Below are positions 38,896 through 51,556 of a stretch of DNA of 64,000 nt, piece by piece. Below the pieces are notes generated by a model. That model was not told where the DNA came from. It ran no database searches and saw only the letters and a program-made list of their open reading frames with translations. The stretch spans positions 40,546,766-40,610,765 of the forward strand of contig CM076147.1 of NCBI GenBank assembly GCA_038025085.1. Direction: 5' to 3'. Numbering within the stretch: the first letter of the stretch is position 1; each line of letters begins with the position of its first letter. This DNA comes from Tetragonia tetragonoides. Lineage: Eukaryota > Streptophyta > Magnoliopsida > Caryophyllales > Aizoaceae. The position numbers and the translations under genes are program-made.

Positions 38896-39060
38896 GCAAA
38901 TTAAATCTCAAACACAAGTTTTTTTTTTTTGGGGGGGGGGGTCTTGTTTATGAGAGAGAAAGAACAAGGCAGGTTTTTTGCAGGAGAGAGAGAGAGAGAG
39001 GAGGGTTCAGGGTTTGAGTTGTAAAATAAAGGTTACAAGAGGGATATATATACTTGGCCG
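38896..39060 (-). promoter_or_regulatory. CBSX5-like promoter and 5' leader with TATA box, CT-repeat and homopolymers
   Basis: Read leftward: a TATATATAT box at about 39043-39052, then a CT-dinucleotide stretch (38983-39000), then C- and A-runs (38920-38941, T then G on the plus strand) just before the ATG. CT tracts in leaders are common in plants. The start site is probably near 39015, by distance from the TATA box. Confidence 0.6.
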
Positions 39061-40724
39061 TTACACTTGTAGGCTCTTTTAGGAAATGTGGTGTGCTATG
39101 GCGTTGTACAAACAAAAGATGGGACCCACGACCTAATAAGCTATGGAAAAAAGTGGGGCCATCTTTTTATTCTAATTTGAAAATTTTCTCTCCTGGAAAG
39201 AAAATTTTGTTGAAATAATCTCCCAAAAGTGCTGTTTTTTTTAATTGAATTTAGATTGGTTGTATTCATTTTCTTAGTCACAATTTTGGACTAGGTGGTG
39301 AAAACTTGTCTTTTTATTAACAATTGACCCTATTCCAAAAGGGAGTTAAACAACCTTCAATATAAAAGTGTTACTTTATATATCACTTTCTTGTTCTTGT
39401 ATAATTAGTGACAACATATCATTTGGGTTTTAGAATTAAAATGTTTACTTTGATTAATAGGTTGTATTTAAACGATATTTATTTGTAAACTTAAAACATA
39501 TAGAGCTTCATTAAGGTAAAGGTGCCCTTTGCTTGGCAAGTTTGATCAACGAGTCGTCTTGTTGTATTAGCTAATTTGACTATCTGATGACATGAACTGA
39601 TTGCGCATAAGAGATTTGATAAATTCAACTGTTTAATAAATAATTGTCAGATGTAAAATTATTAATATTGACTTGATAAGTTGTTAAAGTAGAGGGCATA
39701 TAAAACTCGAGAAATGCTTACGATAGTCATAGATGACATGAGTTGTAATTGTTTCAAGTATTAGGCTAGTTCACCATTTTGCACCTTCATTTGTCCCAAC
39801 TACCTTTCATTGGATTGTTTTATCAATCAACAAGTCATCCAAAACACTAAGCATCAAATCTAGTTAAAATGGGCATCATTCGAGTTTTAAAAGATGAAGC
39901 AAGTTCAAAAATTGAAAAGGCCCAACCAACAGCTTGCTAAATAGAACCCTTTTTTTGTTATGAACACCGCCAAAACAAAGATTGTTAGCCTTTTTGGCCT
40001 TAACATACAGTAGTAAAAATAACAATAACAAAGGAGCACATAGACAGATGCTTTTTCAATGATGTAAAATAAATTTACAAACAAAGGACAAGTCACAATA
40101 ACTCTAATATTAGCACACGATCTATATGAAACCAATTGATAATAGGAGTAATAGGACTTATAAACCACCAAAGTTAAATACTAGAGTCATTTACACTAAT
40201 TTTTCAACATGGGACACTCAACTCACACATAAACGGCATTACCAGATTACCTCTTTGTTGTAAACTTATACTCTATCTTTTTATTTAGAACCAGAAATAC
40301 TACTTTTAGTATTACGCCAACCCATATTTTCGTTTTGTACTCAAGACGTCTACACTAGGTTGTTTATCTAGAGTGGTTATGATGTTTATTAGGACTAGAA
40401 GTAGTTTGCTACCAAGGTCATTGAAACTGCTTATCACATGCAGGACGATAGCCATGATAATTTATAAGCCCTAAAACCATTCTGTACTCAAGGGACACAA
40501 GGTGATTTCACAATGTTATGCTGTTAGAATATTTTGATATTTGAATCATATAAGCGGCAGTTTTGGGGTTACCAATAAAGTGGGTTTACAGTAATGCATT
40601 TAGATATTTAATTTAAATATAATCCATATTATCGTTTGCGAGATAATGAGATCAGTCAAATATACTTCCTATTTAAGTTTGACTCGGGAAAAATAAAGAA
40701 AATAAAGCAAGTGCACTCAGCTAC
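39061..40724. other. Intergenic spacer, no gene seen
   Basis: AT-rich DNA with short open frames only; no homology recognised. Confidence 0.6.
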
Positions 40725-40726
40725 TA

Positions 40727-40981
40727 CTTCCTCCGTCCCATAATATAAGTCGTTTTACAAAATAGATTTTTTCCCATATTATAAGTCATTTTAGTTCCAA
40801 TAAAGCATTTATTATTTTTTATTCATTTTACCATTGTTTCACATTACCTCATTAATTACTCATTTTTTTGCTAAATAAAGTCAATAGGTAAACTAGTCAA
40901 ATTTAATTATTTTTGTTAGAATTGAGACTTTATTAATTCGTGTCCAAAAATCTTAAACGACTTACATTGGAACGGAGGGAA
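40727..40981. mobile_element. Stowaway-type MITE (Tc1/mariner)
   Basis: The ends are inverted: left CTTCCTCCGTCCCATAATAT and right ATTGGAACGGAGGGAA, the CTCCCTCCGTCCCA type characteristic of plant Stowaway elements. TA dinucleotides at 40725-40726 and 40982-40983 are the target duplication. It is 255 bp, AT-rich, and codes for nothing. Confidence 0.92.
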
Positions 40982-40983
40982 TA

Positions 40984-41135
40984 ACTTCCTACCCTCGATC
41001 GAGCCTCCCAAATTAATCGAGCGGCCTTCCAAGTTCCAAACCGACATGGATCCGTTATAAGAGTCGAACGTACCTGACAGAACATAAATGGTGCAAAATC
41101 AAGACAAAAAACTCAGATTTGTACGCAAACATTGT

Positions 41136-41166
<31 letters not shown>

Positions 41167-44100
41167 GGCAGAATACGCAAACATGTCGTTGATTTTGCTT
41201 GTGAGTTGTGAAGTACTCTGATTTTATGATGAGTTTGCATTGTCGATGTAATAAATTTCATATTTCATATTTCATATTTGAGCGAGTCGCGAAAACTCGT
41301 GTTCATGGTGCTCACTGTCACGGTCACCTCTAACGGCTCTTAAATAGCCTTGTCACCATTGTCAAATTCGCTGACGGATCCATATCCTATGTGTGTTCAA
41401 TCTGGTTACTTCTTGCTTGCGGGAACAAGAAATAAAGTGAGGAATTTGCTACTTAATAGAAAATAAAAAAATTAATTAATTAGCAAATACTACTCCTAGA
41501 TCAGAAAGTCAGCTGAAACCCAAGCATTTGGGCTTTGCATTCCAGGCCAGTACTCTACGTTTTAATTATTATCTTTCTATATAAGCCGTCAATCTTGGCT
41601 ATATATACCATGGTCCACAATATTCTGAAAATCAACAATTTTTCTTTCTATTTTATTTAAAGTTCGAAGAAACCTGCCAGCGATGCCCAGCGACCTTTAG
41701 GTTGATCTATGAATGCATTAACAAATGGTCACATATTGACATATATATTATAGGTATATAGATCTGGAGAAAAGAAACAAAATCCTCCAATTGCCATGCA
41801 TACGCATACATCTATGCACTTTCAGTTCTCACACACAATAACGACACCAATTGACACTAATCAAGTATAATAACATTAACAAAAAATTTCTCTTGTCTTT
41901 CAAGTTTCATTCCTTTTTTTTTTGTTAACTAATAAATATTCAAAAAATATTAAACAACATGCAGGCACTGGATCCTTCCACTGATATACAAAAGGTGTAT
42001 TCTTTTCTTCTCAAAAAAAAAAAAAAGGTGTATTCTTTAGAGCTTATACGATCGATCAGTTCAGTTTAGTGGCATGGTTTTCAATTCAGTTCAGAAACAT
42101 ATGTTTGATCTCACATCAGGTGTTTAGTTCAGTTTAGTGATGTTTATTTAGTTCAATTCAGTGCAAATATTATTTTTTTTCTTTCTTCAAGCAGATCAAT
42201 AGTGTTGAGTAATTCAATTTAATTCAGTTCAACCTTAAACAAATATATATTATATTTTCCCTCACATATTATTACTATAGGTCCATTTCAATTCAATTCA
42301 TGAAAGAAAAGAATCAAACAATATAACAAATGGAATATTACCGAGGTGATGCTTAAGAACTTTCATAAAGTGAAGGGCCGGACTTACATCATTTTCGGGA
42401 AAAAGAACACTACTATCTATTTCCTATCTAGTTTTATTCACATGAACAAGAGCTTAATTTGTCCAATATACACACTTATACAACAGGATTGTCGCTTTCA
42501 TTATTATATTAATTAATAATAGCGTAAGACATCCACCGGTTGAAAACAGATTATTTTGCCTAATTGATTTAATGAATGTTGAATTACATATCTTGATAAC
42601 AAGTTTAACCAATGAGCTTTTTCCTATATTATTACACCTATCACTTTAGTAATAAACTAACTAAAATTAATTATTACTCGATGATTAATGTGGTGCGATG
42701 TGATATTTAAAATATTTGATCACGTTAGTTGTTTTTTTTTTTATTTATTTGAGGTGATCACGTTAGACGTTAGTTGTTTAGACTCAAGACCCAAAGTCTA
42801 AATCCAATTAGTTGTCGCTCCTGTTGCTAATTAATTAGGACTTAGGAGACTGTCGAAAACAAATTATACGGTAGTTAGATCTTGGTTAAGGAAAAATTCC
42901 CATGTTTTTCAGGGTGATCAAGAGAATAGTAGAATACACGTGATTGGGTACGACTTTTGTTTTTGGACTAGATTATGTATATTTTGAGCAATACGGAATT
43001 ATCATGATGAAGTTTATTTCGAGTTCCAACCATTATCTACGATGAGTAATATGACCTTTGTGTAACTTGATAAAGTTATTAAAAAGTAAAAATAAAAACA
43101 AAAATGAACCGGGATTTAGTATGGGTGTGTTCTTGAGCAAAAGGGTGAGAGATTAATAAGTGGTAGATTTCTCACCGTTCCGACCTCTAGCTTGGGAAGG
43201 CTCATTGTCCTCAATTTCATATTGAGGGTGATAATTGTTGTTATGGGCCTTTAGGCCACCCCATTCCCAATGTGGGCCAAAGAGCTCGTCTTTGTTGCTT
43301 ATTCGAAAAAAAAGGTGTATTCTCTAGAACTGAACTGAACTAATGAGATAAACAATAAATGACACACCGTATTTTTCTCACACTATTAATCACTTTTTGC
43401 GCGCCAATCCATGTCGTAACACACTTGTATATACTTATAAGTTATATAGCGTGTGTATTTTAATTAAAGTGAATGATACATCCACTCACTGGGTTGACAA
43501 CCCACCAATTTATTGTGTGTATCCTTCTCTTCTATTCTCACAATCTCCTTCCTCTATTCTCAAAAAAAAAACAATTAATATAGGAGAGATATAGACACAA
43601 TAGACTAGTGGGTGGCCAACCCACTGAGTAAATGAAACATTTTTCTTTAATTAAATAATACAGTAGTTATTAATAGTTTCTTTTTTTTTTTTGGTGACAG
43701 TAGTTATTAATAGTTTTTTTTTTTTTTTTGGTGACACAGTAGTTATTAGTACTGTAGTTAATACTACTTTACTATCATGTTGGTTTTGCTCATGTAGGTG
43801 CATGACGCACGCTAAGGTTGAAACTTGAAACAACTTGTTGTGGTAAGACTTTAAAATGGGAGATTAGAGAATTCCTACGTTTTCGGATCGGCTTGTTTGC
43901 CGGCTATACACATATACGAGTATATAAATAAATGTTTTTAATCATCAGATGCTATTTTCTTGTACTGTCCTTTCATGCTTGTCTTTGTCTGCTTATAATT
44001 CTATTTAGTACTAAATTATTAGTACTTTCACTACAGTATTAGCTAATGTACACAATGGCGGATCCAGTCCTTCGGAATCGGGAGCGGATGCCCCGGTTAA

Positions 44101-46306
44101 GGCCCTGTTCTTTTAGTCGATTCTATGCTGCATTTCGTTCCGTTTCCCATTCTGTACTTTCTTTTGTCTCACATTTTTTTGAATTACCGTGTAGCGCCGT
44201 TCCGTTCTGTTCCGTTCCGTTCCGTTCCTCACCGTCCCGCACCATTCCGTTGAAGAGAACAGAGCCAAGTTTCGGAAATTTAGAAATAGTTATAAAAATC
44301 TGGAGGTTTTCCCCATTTGATAGTTTTCCAACTATTGCCCCTCACCCCAAATAAAAATCATTTCTAATCCACTACTGAGTATACTACAATAAAATACAAC
44401 TGTATGTACAAGAACCAATTCGTGTACCTTATGTTCTCAATCATCCCATGAGCGATCGCGCCATAACAAATACTGTACAAAACTAATTAAACCATCCATT
44501 CCTAGAATGCGTATTTAACGAGTAGCAGATCGACCATGTAAACATTTGCTTTATAATTTGTTTTCAGTGGTATTTTCTTATGACATTTTTAGAGGACGCA
44601 CGAAGACTCAAAAAATAATAGTCCGTAAAACATTGAATCTCACGGATTGTTATAAATTTTTTAACCACCAAAACATTTCTTGACCGAAGTGATCTATTTT
44701 GATAGGTTATAATAAAAAAAATTATGGTTCTGACACCAAGGATATCCAGCGTTGACCACAATGACTAATTTGCAGCCCGAGCTTGTAAACAACTCAAAGA
44801 GTGGGACAACTTACCATAAAATTTAAAATTGTTCTATGCCCAAAGCGAGATTGAAACATATATATAGCTAACTAATACTCCACTTCTTTAAAAAAAAAAA
44901 AAAGTTAACTAAGTAATAGGTAACGAACTTGTTTTATCAACCATGTAAGTTTTCTCCGACGATCCTATATATGTAATACAGTATTAGAATTAATTGCAAG
45001 ATCTACATACATATAGCTTTCTCCTATGTAAATTAGCAAGATGTAGCTAGCGAACTAGCTACAAGTATACAATAGCCTAAATATACTTAGGCTAGCCGTA
45101 TCATATGTATTTTGGCAGCCATACAATAAGAAGGCGCAGTGGCTCACAATCAATTCATTTATTTAGTCAATGGTTGTTACAAGACTTCCAAAAAAGCTGC
45201 TTCAAATTGCAATTATTATATTTCTGTAAATTGCAAGTAGCTAGTAAATAAAAATGTCCTGATCACATGATGAGAAGGCATCCAACTTAAACTAAGCAAT
45301 AGTATGTAGGTAGTGATAGCATATCATGATCCTTTATTCGCTTTTGGATGATAACATATGCAACTTATTACCATTTTTATTGGTCCTTGTCGAATATTCC
45401 TATCTACCAAAGGTCACATGAGTACTTTTTTTTTTTTTTTTTTGACCAAAAGTGCATCTCAAATTAAAACTTCTCAACGTCTTAACTCATTACCAAACGC
45501 CACATTAGCCAGTTTAATTTTCCAAATCTTTCACATGGTTGTCTGAAGTAGTGTACCTTATCTTATTTACGCAGAATACCTCAGTCACTCCATTTTGTAA
45601 AGAAGAATATACATATATAGTGGTGACTGGTGAGGTATATAGTTCCTCACTGATCGATCCTTCTAGACAACGACGGATCCAGGATAAATAATCAGAGTAA
45701 TATCATATAATTAACATAATAATAGAAAATTAATTAAATGAAGCCCTTTCTTAGCGTTTTAAAATACATCAATCCTTCGATTCTAACCAATATTAGAGGG
45801 GAACACTTCCTTCTAGGCTCCATTATTCAAAAATTTCAAAGGCTAGATCATCCCCAGCTTCTAAGATCGATTTATTTTCCACTTACAAAAAACAAAAGAA
45901 GTAAATCAAACTTAATTATTTTAAAAGAGGGAAAACAACCTACCTTATATGTGCACCTACAATGCATGCATCTAGAATGATCCCCTAGCATCAATTCTAG
46001 ATCCAATAACTCAATAAGTAATCATTGAACATGCTTAATTAAAGATTTTAGTAATTAATCTCACGAGCAAGCTAAGAAGATTTATTATTTACTTAAGAGT
46101 ACATGTGAATGATGGTCGTACTCGTACAACTCCTTCAAACGAATGTGCGCGTTCATGCATATGCTTGAGAATTGAATGAAATCTGAATTCGTATTAATTA
46201 ATGGTTATATTGATACTAATGTATAACGAGGGTTATGGTCTTATGGAGTGAGTGAAAGGATAAAATAAGAGCTAGAAGTGTAGCCTATTTAAAATGGAAA
46301 AAAAAA
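40984..46306. other. Long intergenic region, repeats and homopolymers only
   Basis: About 5.3 kb without a convincing gene. It includes a poly(T) run at 41139-41166, a triple TTTCATA repeat (about 41257-41278), TTCAG-rich patches near 42060-42240 and 43330, GGCGGATCCAG-type phrases near 44056 and 45671 that recur in degraded plant transposons, and the possible MITE at 44101-44266. Confidence 0.55.
44101..44266. mobile_element. Possible MITE with GGCYCTGTTCTYTT inverted ends
   Basis: The left end GGCCCTGTTCTTTT and the right end (reversed GGCTCTGTTCTCTT) form a 14-bp inverted repeat. The interior contains CCGTT iterations (about 44203-44227). I found no clear target duplication, so classification is open. 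Confidence 0.4.
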
Positions 46307-46378
46307 ATTCATTGCCGGGTATCGAACCCGAGTCTCCTGTGTGAAAGCCAGATATCCTAACCGCTGGACGACAATGGA
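46307..46378 (-). tRNA. tRNA-Glu(UUC)
   Basis: The minus strand gives a 72-nt tRNA starting TCCATTGTCGTCCAGCGGTT, with anticodon loop CTTTCAC (anticodon TTC), T-arm GGGTTCGATACCC and 3' end CAATGAA, followed by a T run (46306-46300) that would stop RNA polymerase III. A-box and B-box sequences are present. Two apparent mismatches, C2:A71 in the acceptor stem and G31:A39 in the anticodon stem, distinguish it from canonical plant tRNA-Glu, so reduced function or decay is possible. It is an isolated single gene. Confidence 0.88.
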
Positions 46379-48382
46379 TTTTGATGACTACTTAAGTGTT
46401 GATTTAATAATCAGGGGTTGCTGTTTTAACTTCGTACTTCCATTTCTAGTTTTCGACGCTGCTGATTCTGATAGACATATTTGAAGGACGTACATTACCA
46501 GTTCCCCACCGTCTTAACTATACTCGTTTACTTTTTTGCAATCAAATGCAATCATTTAACAGAATAGATGTGTGATGAAAAGTGAAGGAGTAAGAAGAGG
46601 GGTATGAGAAAAGCAAGGTTGATTGCATTGTTCCATGTAATCACAATTGCTCAACTTTTCGCATGTAATGATGATTATTTTGGATGGTATAATCAATCTC
46701 ACTTTTCAAATCTCCTTCCTCTCCCTTTTTTCTTTTTTACCTCCTATATACCCTATAAAATATTTGCAGTGTATTGCATTTGATTGCAAGCAAGTAAACA
46801 TCACCTAAAATATATCTTAAACACGAAATCGCTTTTTCAGATTTACTTTTCTCCATCGTCCTCTTATATTATGCCTAAAAAAAATTTCAAACACGATTGG
46901 TATTTGGAGCAAACCAGTGTTAGAGAGATCTTATTAAGTGACAAAACTAGTATAAAAAGGTGACGCTCTAAACCTCTATTGATTTCTTTTTTCCCGTCCA
47001 AGGAGGCGCAATAAGTATACATACAGCGAAAAAGGAAAAAAGGATTAAGTTAAAATTTAATTCACGATCATAAAATTTTCTCGAAAAGAATCACTATAAA
47101 CTTTCTATGAGTTCAATGTTAAAAAGTTTTCACAAATTATAAAAGTGGCAATAGTTAACAACTAAAACAAACCATTTTATTTCAATTTAGTCCAAGTTAG
47201 CTCTACCCATATCAAATTTATTAAGTTTAGTGTGGATACAAGACTAGTCTAATTTACTCAATGAAAATGACTCCATAGCTAAAAGACAAGAATGTAACCA
47301 AATAAAATTTTAAAATCTATCAAAAAAGATTGGAAACTTGACTTTGAGTACAGAAATGTACGAGATGCTTAATAAAATTATTAGCCCAGACTCTAAGATG
47401 TACATCATTCGACCTTTAGTAGTATTATCTATTATGGCTAGATCCAAGTACAAGTTGCCTTGACTAATCCCAATTAAAAACTCGTTTTTATATTCATTTG
47501 TTTTTTTGTTGTTGGTAAGGACTAGCGTAGTGTAGTATAGTTTATAGATTAGAGGTCGTGTAAGATCCATATTGGTGATGTAAGGTGATGAATATGCTAA
47601 ATTGTCCTAAAAGGCCAAATTACTCCATAGTTTAGTCTTCAAAAGTACTCTAAAGTGTTAATTCCTAAATTGTGTGATCTGCATTTATTCTTATTTGTCT
47701 AACAAAATTAAACAAGCTTGTCAGTTTTCTTCTTTCTTTCACAATTTTTTTTTTTTATCTTTTTTTAAATGTGAGGCTAGAATAAGAAAGAACCTGTCCG
47801 TGCTATAATTATTATTTTACTTGACATGTTTTTATTAAAAATGCACATTTTAAATTTTAAACTGGTCAAAATGCACATTTCAAAAGTGAATAAAGAAAGG
47901 AATGGCAGAGCAAAAGGCTGAGAGTGGCGCACATGAAGCGAACATAGGCATTCGGGAGAGAGAGGGTGCGACGTCGTCTTGCGATTTGAATGACGTGGTT
48001 GAACTGTCAAATGTCCGTACTTCACACATGTGACGGATGACTGTGTGAAACAGAATCATGGCTATCCCACTCGCTGCTAAAGGGTTCCCATAAGCTGAAA
48101 TGGGCACTTGCTTATCTTTTCGCCATTGTTTTTGACTTTTGAGTGATAGGAGTAAGGACAAGCCTTTGAAAGTAATAATCAGAAAATTCTGTAATTTAAA
48201 GGAAACAAATTAAAATTACTCCCGGTGCCTGGCACATTTTACAAAATAATTTACTAGTATGATCAATACAAACTGTGGAACGTTACTGCAAGATTCATAA
48301 ATTAAAAGCAACTGAAGATGAAAAGGCAAAAAAGGAGAATTTGGCACCAAAAGATTCATGGAGGCAAAGCAAGGTCAAAAGG

Positions 48383-48428
<46 letters not shown>

Positions 48429-48442
48429 CGTCCCTTATTTTT
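46379..48442. other. Intergenic region left of the NLR gene
   Basis: No gene recognised. Bases 48154-48192 recur at 62993-63032. A GA microsatellite lies at 48383-48421, probably in the NLR 3' UTR. Confidence 0.55.
48383..48421. repeat. (GA)n microsatellite
   Basis: About 39 bases of GA repeat, just downstream of the NLR stop codon on the plus-strand map. Confidence 0.95.
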
Positions 48443-51400
48443 TTAGCTTTTAGGCCACTGTTGTTGAGGTTGTTCATCAGGAGAGGGTGGTGATGATATT
48501 GATTGGGATGAGAGAGAGAGTGAGAGTGAGAGTGAGGCGGCCCATTTTCTTTTATTAATCATCTCTGTATCTGCATTGTTTGCTCCTTTCTCCACCTCTT
48601 CTGATTCCACATTGCCCTCATGTTCCATTTTCACCAAGTAGTTCCGAAACTGTCTATAAACCAAATGAGAAAGACGAGCGGCATCTTTAGGGTAGTCCTT
48701 GTGCAAGGGTTGCCACCACTCTGGATTGTCGGTTTCCGTGGGGATGGACCCTAGAGTTGATGCTGAGGTGTCGTATATCAAGGGTGTCGAGGCTTTCCGG
48801 TAACCGAAAGAATCTGCGGTTTGGAGGTGGTCGTCCGGGTTGGAGCGGAGGCTGAGTTTTGGACAGTCTTCTATTTTATATTCCTGCAGAGAAGAACACA
48901 GGAGTAGACCCCTATATATGCTCCCTAACTTTGGTAACTCCCACAAAGTTAATTTCTTTAATTTAGGGAGAGCCAAAATTGGAGTGCTATCACCTTCTGT
49001 CTCTGTCTGGGACTGGGTTTGTATTATTTCCTCCAATTCCTCGCAATACGAAACCTTAATCTCTTTCAGATTAGGGAGGACAGGCTGTTGCACTGGTAAC
49101 TTCACTTGAAATACCACCTTTAACTTTGGTAAGACAGGCTGGTGCACTGGTAACTTCACTTGAAATACCACCTTCATTTTATCACAGCCGTCGATAGTTA
49201 ACTCTCTGAGATGGGAAAAGGAAGCAGCTGGTTGTAGTGACGGTGATAGTAATAGTGATGGTGATTCCATCATTCCAGTTTCACCCCCTCCTACTTTTAT
49301 TAGCCCTTCTAGATCAGGTAAGTCCCATAGGTATAACGTCCATCCCATTATTGGCGGATGAGAGATGGGCGACGACCATAAGTATGCCAACCCCTTACAA
49401 CTTTCTATCCACAACCTCTTCAACTCTCTTGCATTTTCTAAGGAGGGAAATATGTCTCCTAGAATTCTACTCCCTTTTATATCACATTGAACTATTTGTA
49501 GACTTTTTATTGTGTGAGGAAGTAGCGGATTGATCTCGTCCTCTCCAAATTCTACATCACCTATCAACACTGTTTTTTCACTTGCTACCATTCCCGACTC
49601 ACAATCATAACTTTTACCAATATTAAGATGATAATTGTATGGAGTACAAAATTGCCAAGATTCTATTACTTTGTTAAAGTAACTCATATCAGAGCCATCC
49701 CAGCAGCAACAAATAATCTTCTCAAGACTCTTTAGTCTTTCCATCCCTCTAGGAGCTTCTTCAAGAAAACGAGAAAGATCCAGCACCCTTAGTTTTGTCA
49801 GCTTTGCTAGTGATGGAACATACCTTAGCTTCAAACAATCTTTAAGCAAGAGCCCTCGCAGATTTTCCAAATCTGAAACAACATCTGGTACCCTCTCAAT
49901 AGCAGTGTTAGATAAATCAAGAACTGTGAGGGACTTGATCATGTGTACAAAGAAAGAATCTGGGATTCTTTTCAGGGGATTGTGAGAAAGTATCAAAACT
50001 GATAGCTTTGGACACCTAGGTGACATATCACATGGAAACTCCTCTATCCAATTGTAACTCAATGAGACCTTGATTAAGTCCCCACTCCACAACTCTTCTG
50101 GCGCTTTAGTTAGCTGTAAGCCGGATTTCGCCATGAAGCGAGGATATCTTTGTGTGATAATCATAGCCATGTCCCTTATCAAATCATGCATCTTAACACA
50201 TCTTTGCTCCAAAAACGTAACTACTCCTTCCAATAAGTTTGAGTTCTCCAGTCTGCTCAAGATAGCATGTCCTTTATCTACTCGATCTTGCCTCATCTCT
50301 ATATCATCAAACATTCCCTCCATTATCCAAACATCTATCAATCTCTCTCTACATATTTTGTGATCTTCAGGATATAATACACAGCTCAAGAAACAACTTT
50401 GCAACTTCTCATCTTTCAAGCTATCAAAGCTGAATTTTAATATTCGGAAAACATTTTCTCCCATGTCATCTTGCCAGATCATAGGCTTTCTCAGATCGTA
50501 AAGAGCTTCTCTCCACTGGTGAACATCAATAACTCCTCTCATACTACATCCCATTGTAATCAATGCAAGTGGCAAACCTGCGCATTCCTTGACAACGTCT
50601 TCGGCTATCGGTCTTATATCACGTGGAAGTGCTTCGTCCGACCCCCATGTTTCAATGAATAATTGCCAAGCTTCTGTCCAGGGAAGAGATTCGACTTTGA
50701 TAACTTCTTGCTGGCAACCAATTTTTTTACAAACATCAAGTGAGCGGGTAGTTAAGACAATCTTGCAACCACCTGATTTAAGAGGAATGCCAATTTTATC
50801 TGTCAAATATTGTTCCCACAAGTCATCAAGGATGAGAACTGATTTCCCCAGCTCGGAGAATCGTCGAAATATTAGAGCCCTTCTCCTCTCCTCATCTTCC
50901 TTTGATAGATCATCAAGAGACAGAGCTTTACCAATGTCAATATGCAGCTTCTCAAGGCTACATTTACTTGATGCAGTTACCCAATAAACCTGCCCTGAAA
51001 TGTCTGAATCTTGTAGGAGGGAGTTATGAATTTTCTTTAGCAAGGTTGTTTTCCCAACCCCACCCATTCCATGCACACCAATGACAAACACATCATCTTC
51101 CTTAAGCCACTTGAGGATCAACTCGGTGTTATCGTTAGAGCTTTGACCGACCATGTTTTCTGTCACCATCGGCAGTCTCGTGCTTGCATGATCATCCAGC
51201 ACAACTTCATCAAAAGACTTCTGCTGCTGACTAAGTTCTTCGACTTCTTTGATTGCCTTTTCAATGTGGCTCTTAAGCACCCTGCTCCCTCCCTGCTTCA
51301 TATATTCACTGTTTATCTCTTGAAGTTCTGTTTTCTTGTGTTTTACATCTGTAAGCCACAATTCAACTTCTCTTTTTCGCTTCTTTCCCGGTTGTATCTC

Positions 51401-51556
51401 TGCATACTCCAAAGCCGTGATGATATCAGATTCTAGAGCACTTAGATGATCCACTTTACTTGTTAGAGTCTTCAGCTCTTCATCTACGTTAATGGTTGGC
51501 GTCCACCATTTGCCTATGGTAGCTTTCATTGTAGCACCTAATGCAGAAAAAATCAT
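48443..51556 (-). CDS. CC-NB-LRR disease-resistance protein (RPS2/RPS5-like)
   Basis: NLRs are intracellular immune receptors that switch between ADP and ATP states on sensing pathogen effectors. One uninterrupted frame of up to 1037 residues holds a coiled-coil N-terminus (about 25-120), P-loop GMGGVGKTT (163-171), kinase-2 LILDDLW (241-247), RNBS-B KIVLTTRS (265-272), GLPLAL (327-332), MHD (MHDLIRDMA, from 456), and then LRRs to about 900. All switch residues look intact, so it should be functional. The outer ATG is at 51556, but a good acceptor (TTTCTGCATTAG, ending at 51538) lies between it and the ATG at 51529; with a donor at 51907 this suggests a leader intron and a real start at MKATIGKWW (1028 residues). 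Residues around 818-853 contain an 18-residue tandem duplication. The C-terminus is Gln/Pro/Ser-rich. Confidence 0.95.
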   Translation of the reverse strand: MIFSALGATMKATIGKWWTPTINVDEELKTLTSKVDHLSALESDIITALEYAEIQPGKKRKREVELWLTDVKHKKTELQEINSEYMKQGGSRVLKSHIEKAIKEVEELSQQQKSFDEVVLDDHASTRLPMVTENMVGQSSNDNTELILKWLKEDDVFVIGVHGMGGVGKTTLLKKIHNSLLQDSDISGQVYWVTASSKCSLEKLHIDIGKALSLDDLSKEDEERRRALIFRRFSELGKSVLILDDLWEQYLTDKIGIPLKSGGCKIVLTTRSLDVCKKIGCQQEVIKVESLPWTEAWQLFIETWGSDEALPRDIRPIAEDVVKECAGLPLALITMGCSMRGVIDVHQWREALYDLRKPMIWQDDMGENVFRILKFSFDSLKDEKLQSCFLSCVLYPEDHKICRERLIDVWIMEGMFDDIEMRQDRVDKGHAILSRLENSNLLEGVVTFLEQRCVKMHDLIRDMAMIITQRYPRFMAKSGLQLTKAPEELWSGDLIKVSLSYNWIEEFPCDMSPRCPKLSVLILSHNPLKRIPDSFFVHMIKSLTVLDLSNTAIERVPDVVSDLENLRGLLLKDCLKLRYVPSLAKLTKLRVLDLSRFLEEAPRGMERLKSLEKIICCCWDGSDMSYFNKVIESWQFCTPYNYHLNIGKSYDCESGMVASEKTVLIGDVEFGEDEINPLLPHTIKSLQIVQCDIKGSRILGDIFPSLENARELKRLWIESCKGLAYLWSSPISHPPIMGWTLYLWDLPDLEGLIKVGGGETGMMESPSLLLSPSLQPAASFSHLRELTIDGCDKMKVVFQVKLPVHQPVLPKLKVVFQVKLPVQQPVLPNLKEIKVSYCEELEEIIQTQSQTETEGDSTPILALPKLKKLTLWELPKLGSIYRGLLLCSSLQEYKIEDCPKLSLRSNPDDHLQTADSFGYRKASTPLIYDTSASTLGSIPTETDNPEWWQPLHKDYPKDAARLSHLVYRQFRNYLVKMEHEGNVESEEVEKGANNADTEMINKRKWAASLSLSLSLSSQSISSPPSPDEQPQQQWPKS
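49081..49174. repeat. 54-bp in-frame tandem duplication inside the NLR
   Basis: CAGGCTGTTGCACTGG recurs as CAGGCTGGTGCACTGG 54 bases later, with the following 24 bases also shared. It encodes two copies of KVVFQVKLPVxQPVLP, differing His/Gln at one position. Confidence 0.95.

Noticed and set aside
44046..44354. 102-codon open frame (plus strand)
   Set aside because: It is a read-through of CCGTT iterations inside a possible MITE; Ser/Phe/Pro-rich without homology.
47880..48161. 93-codon minus-strand frame left of the NLR
   Set aside because: No homology recognised, and the flank is shared with other NLR debris; likely non-coding.
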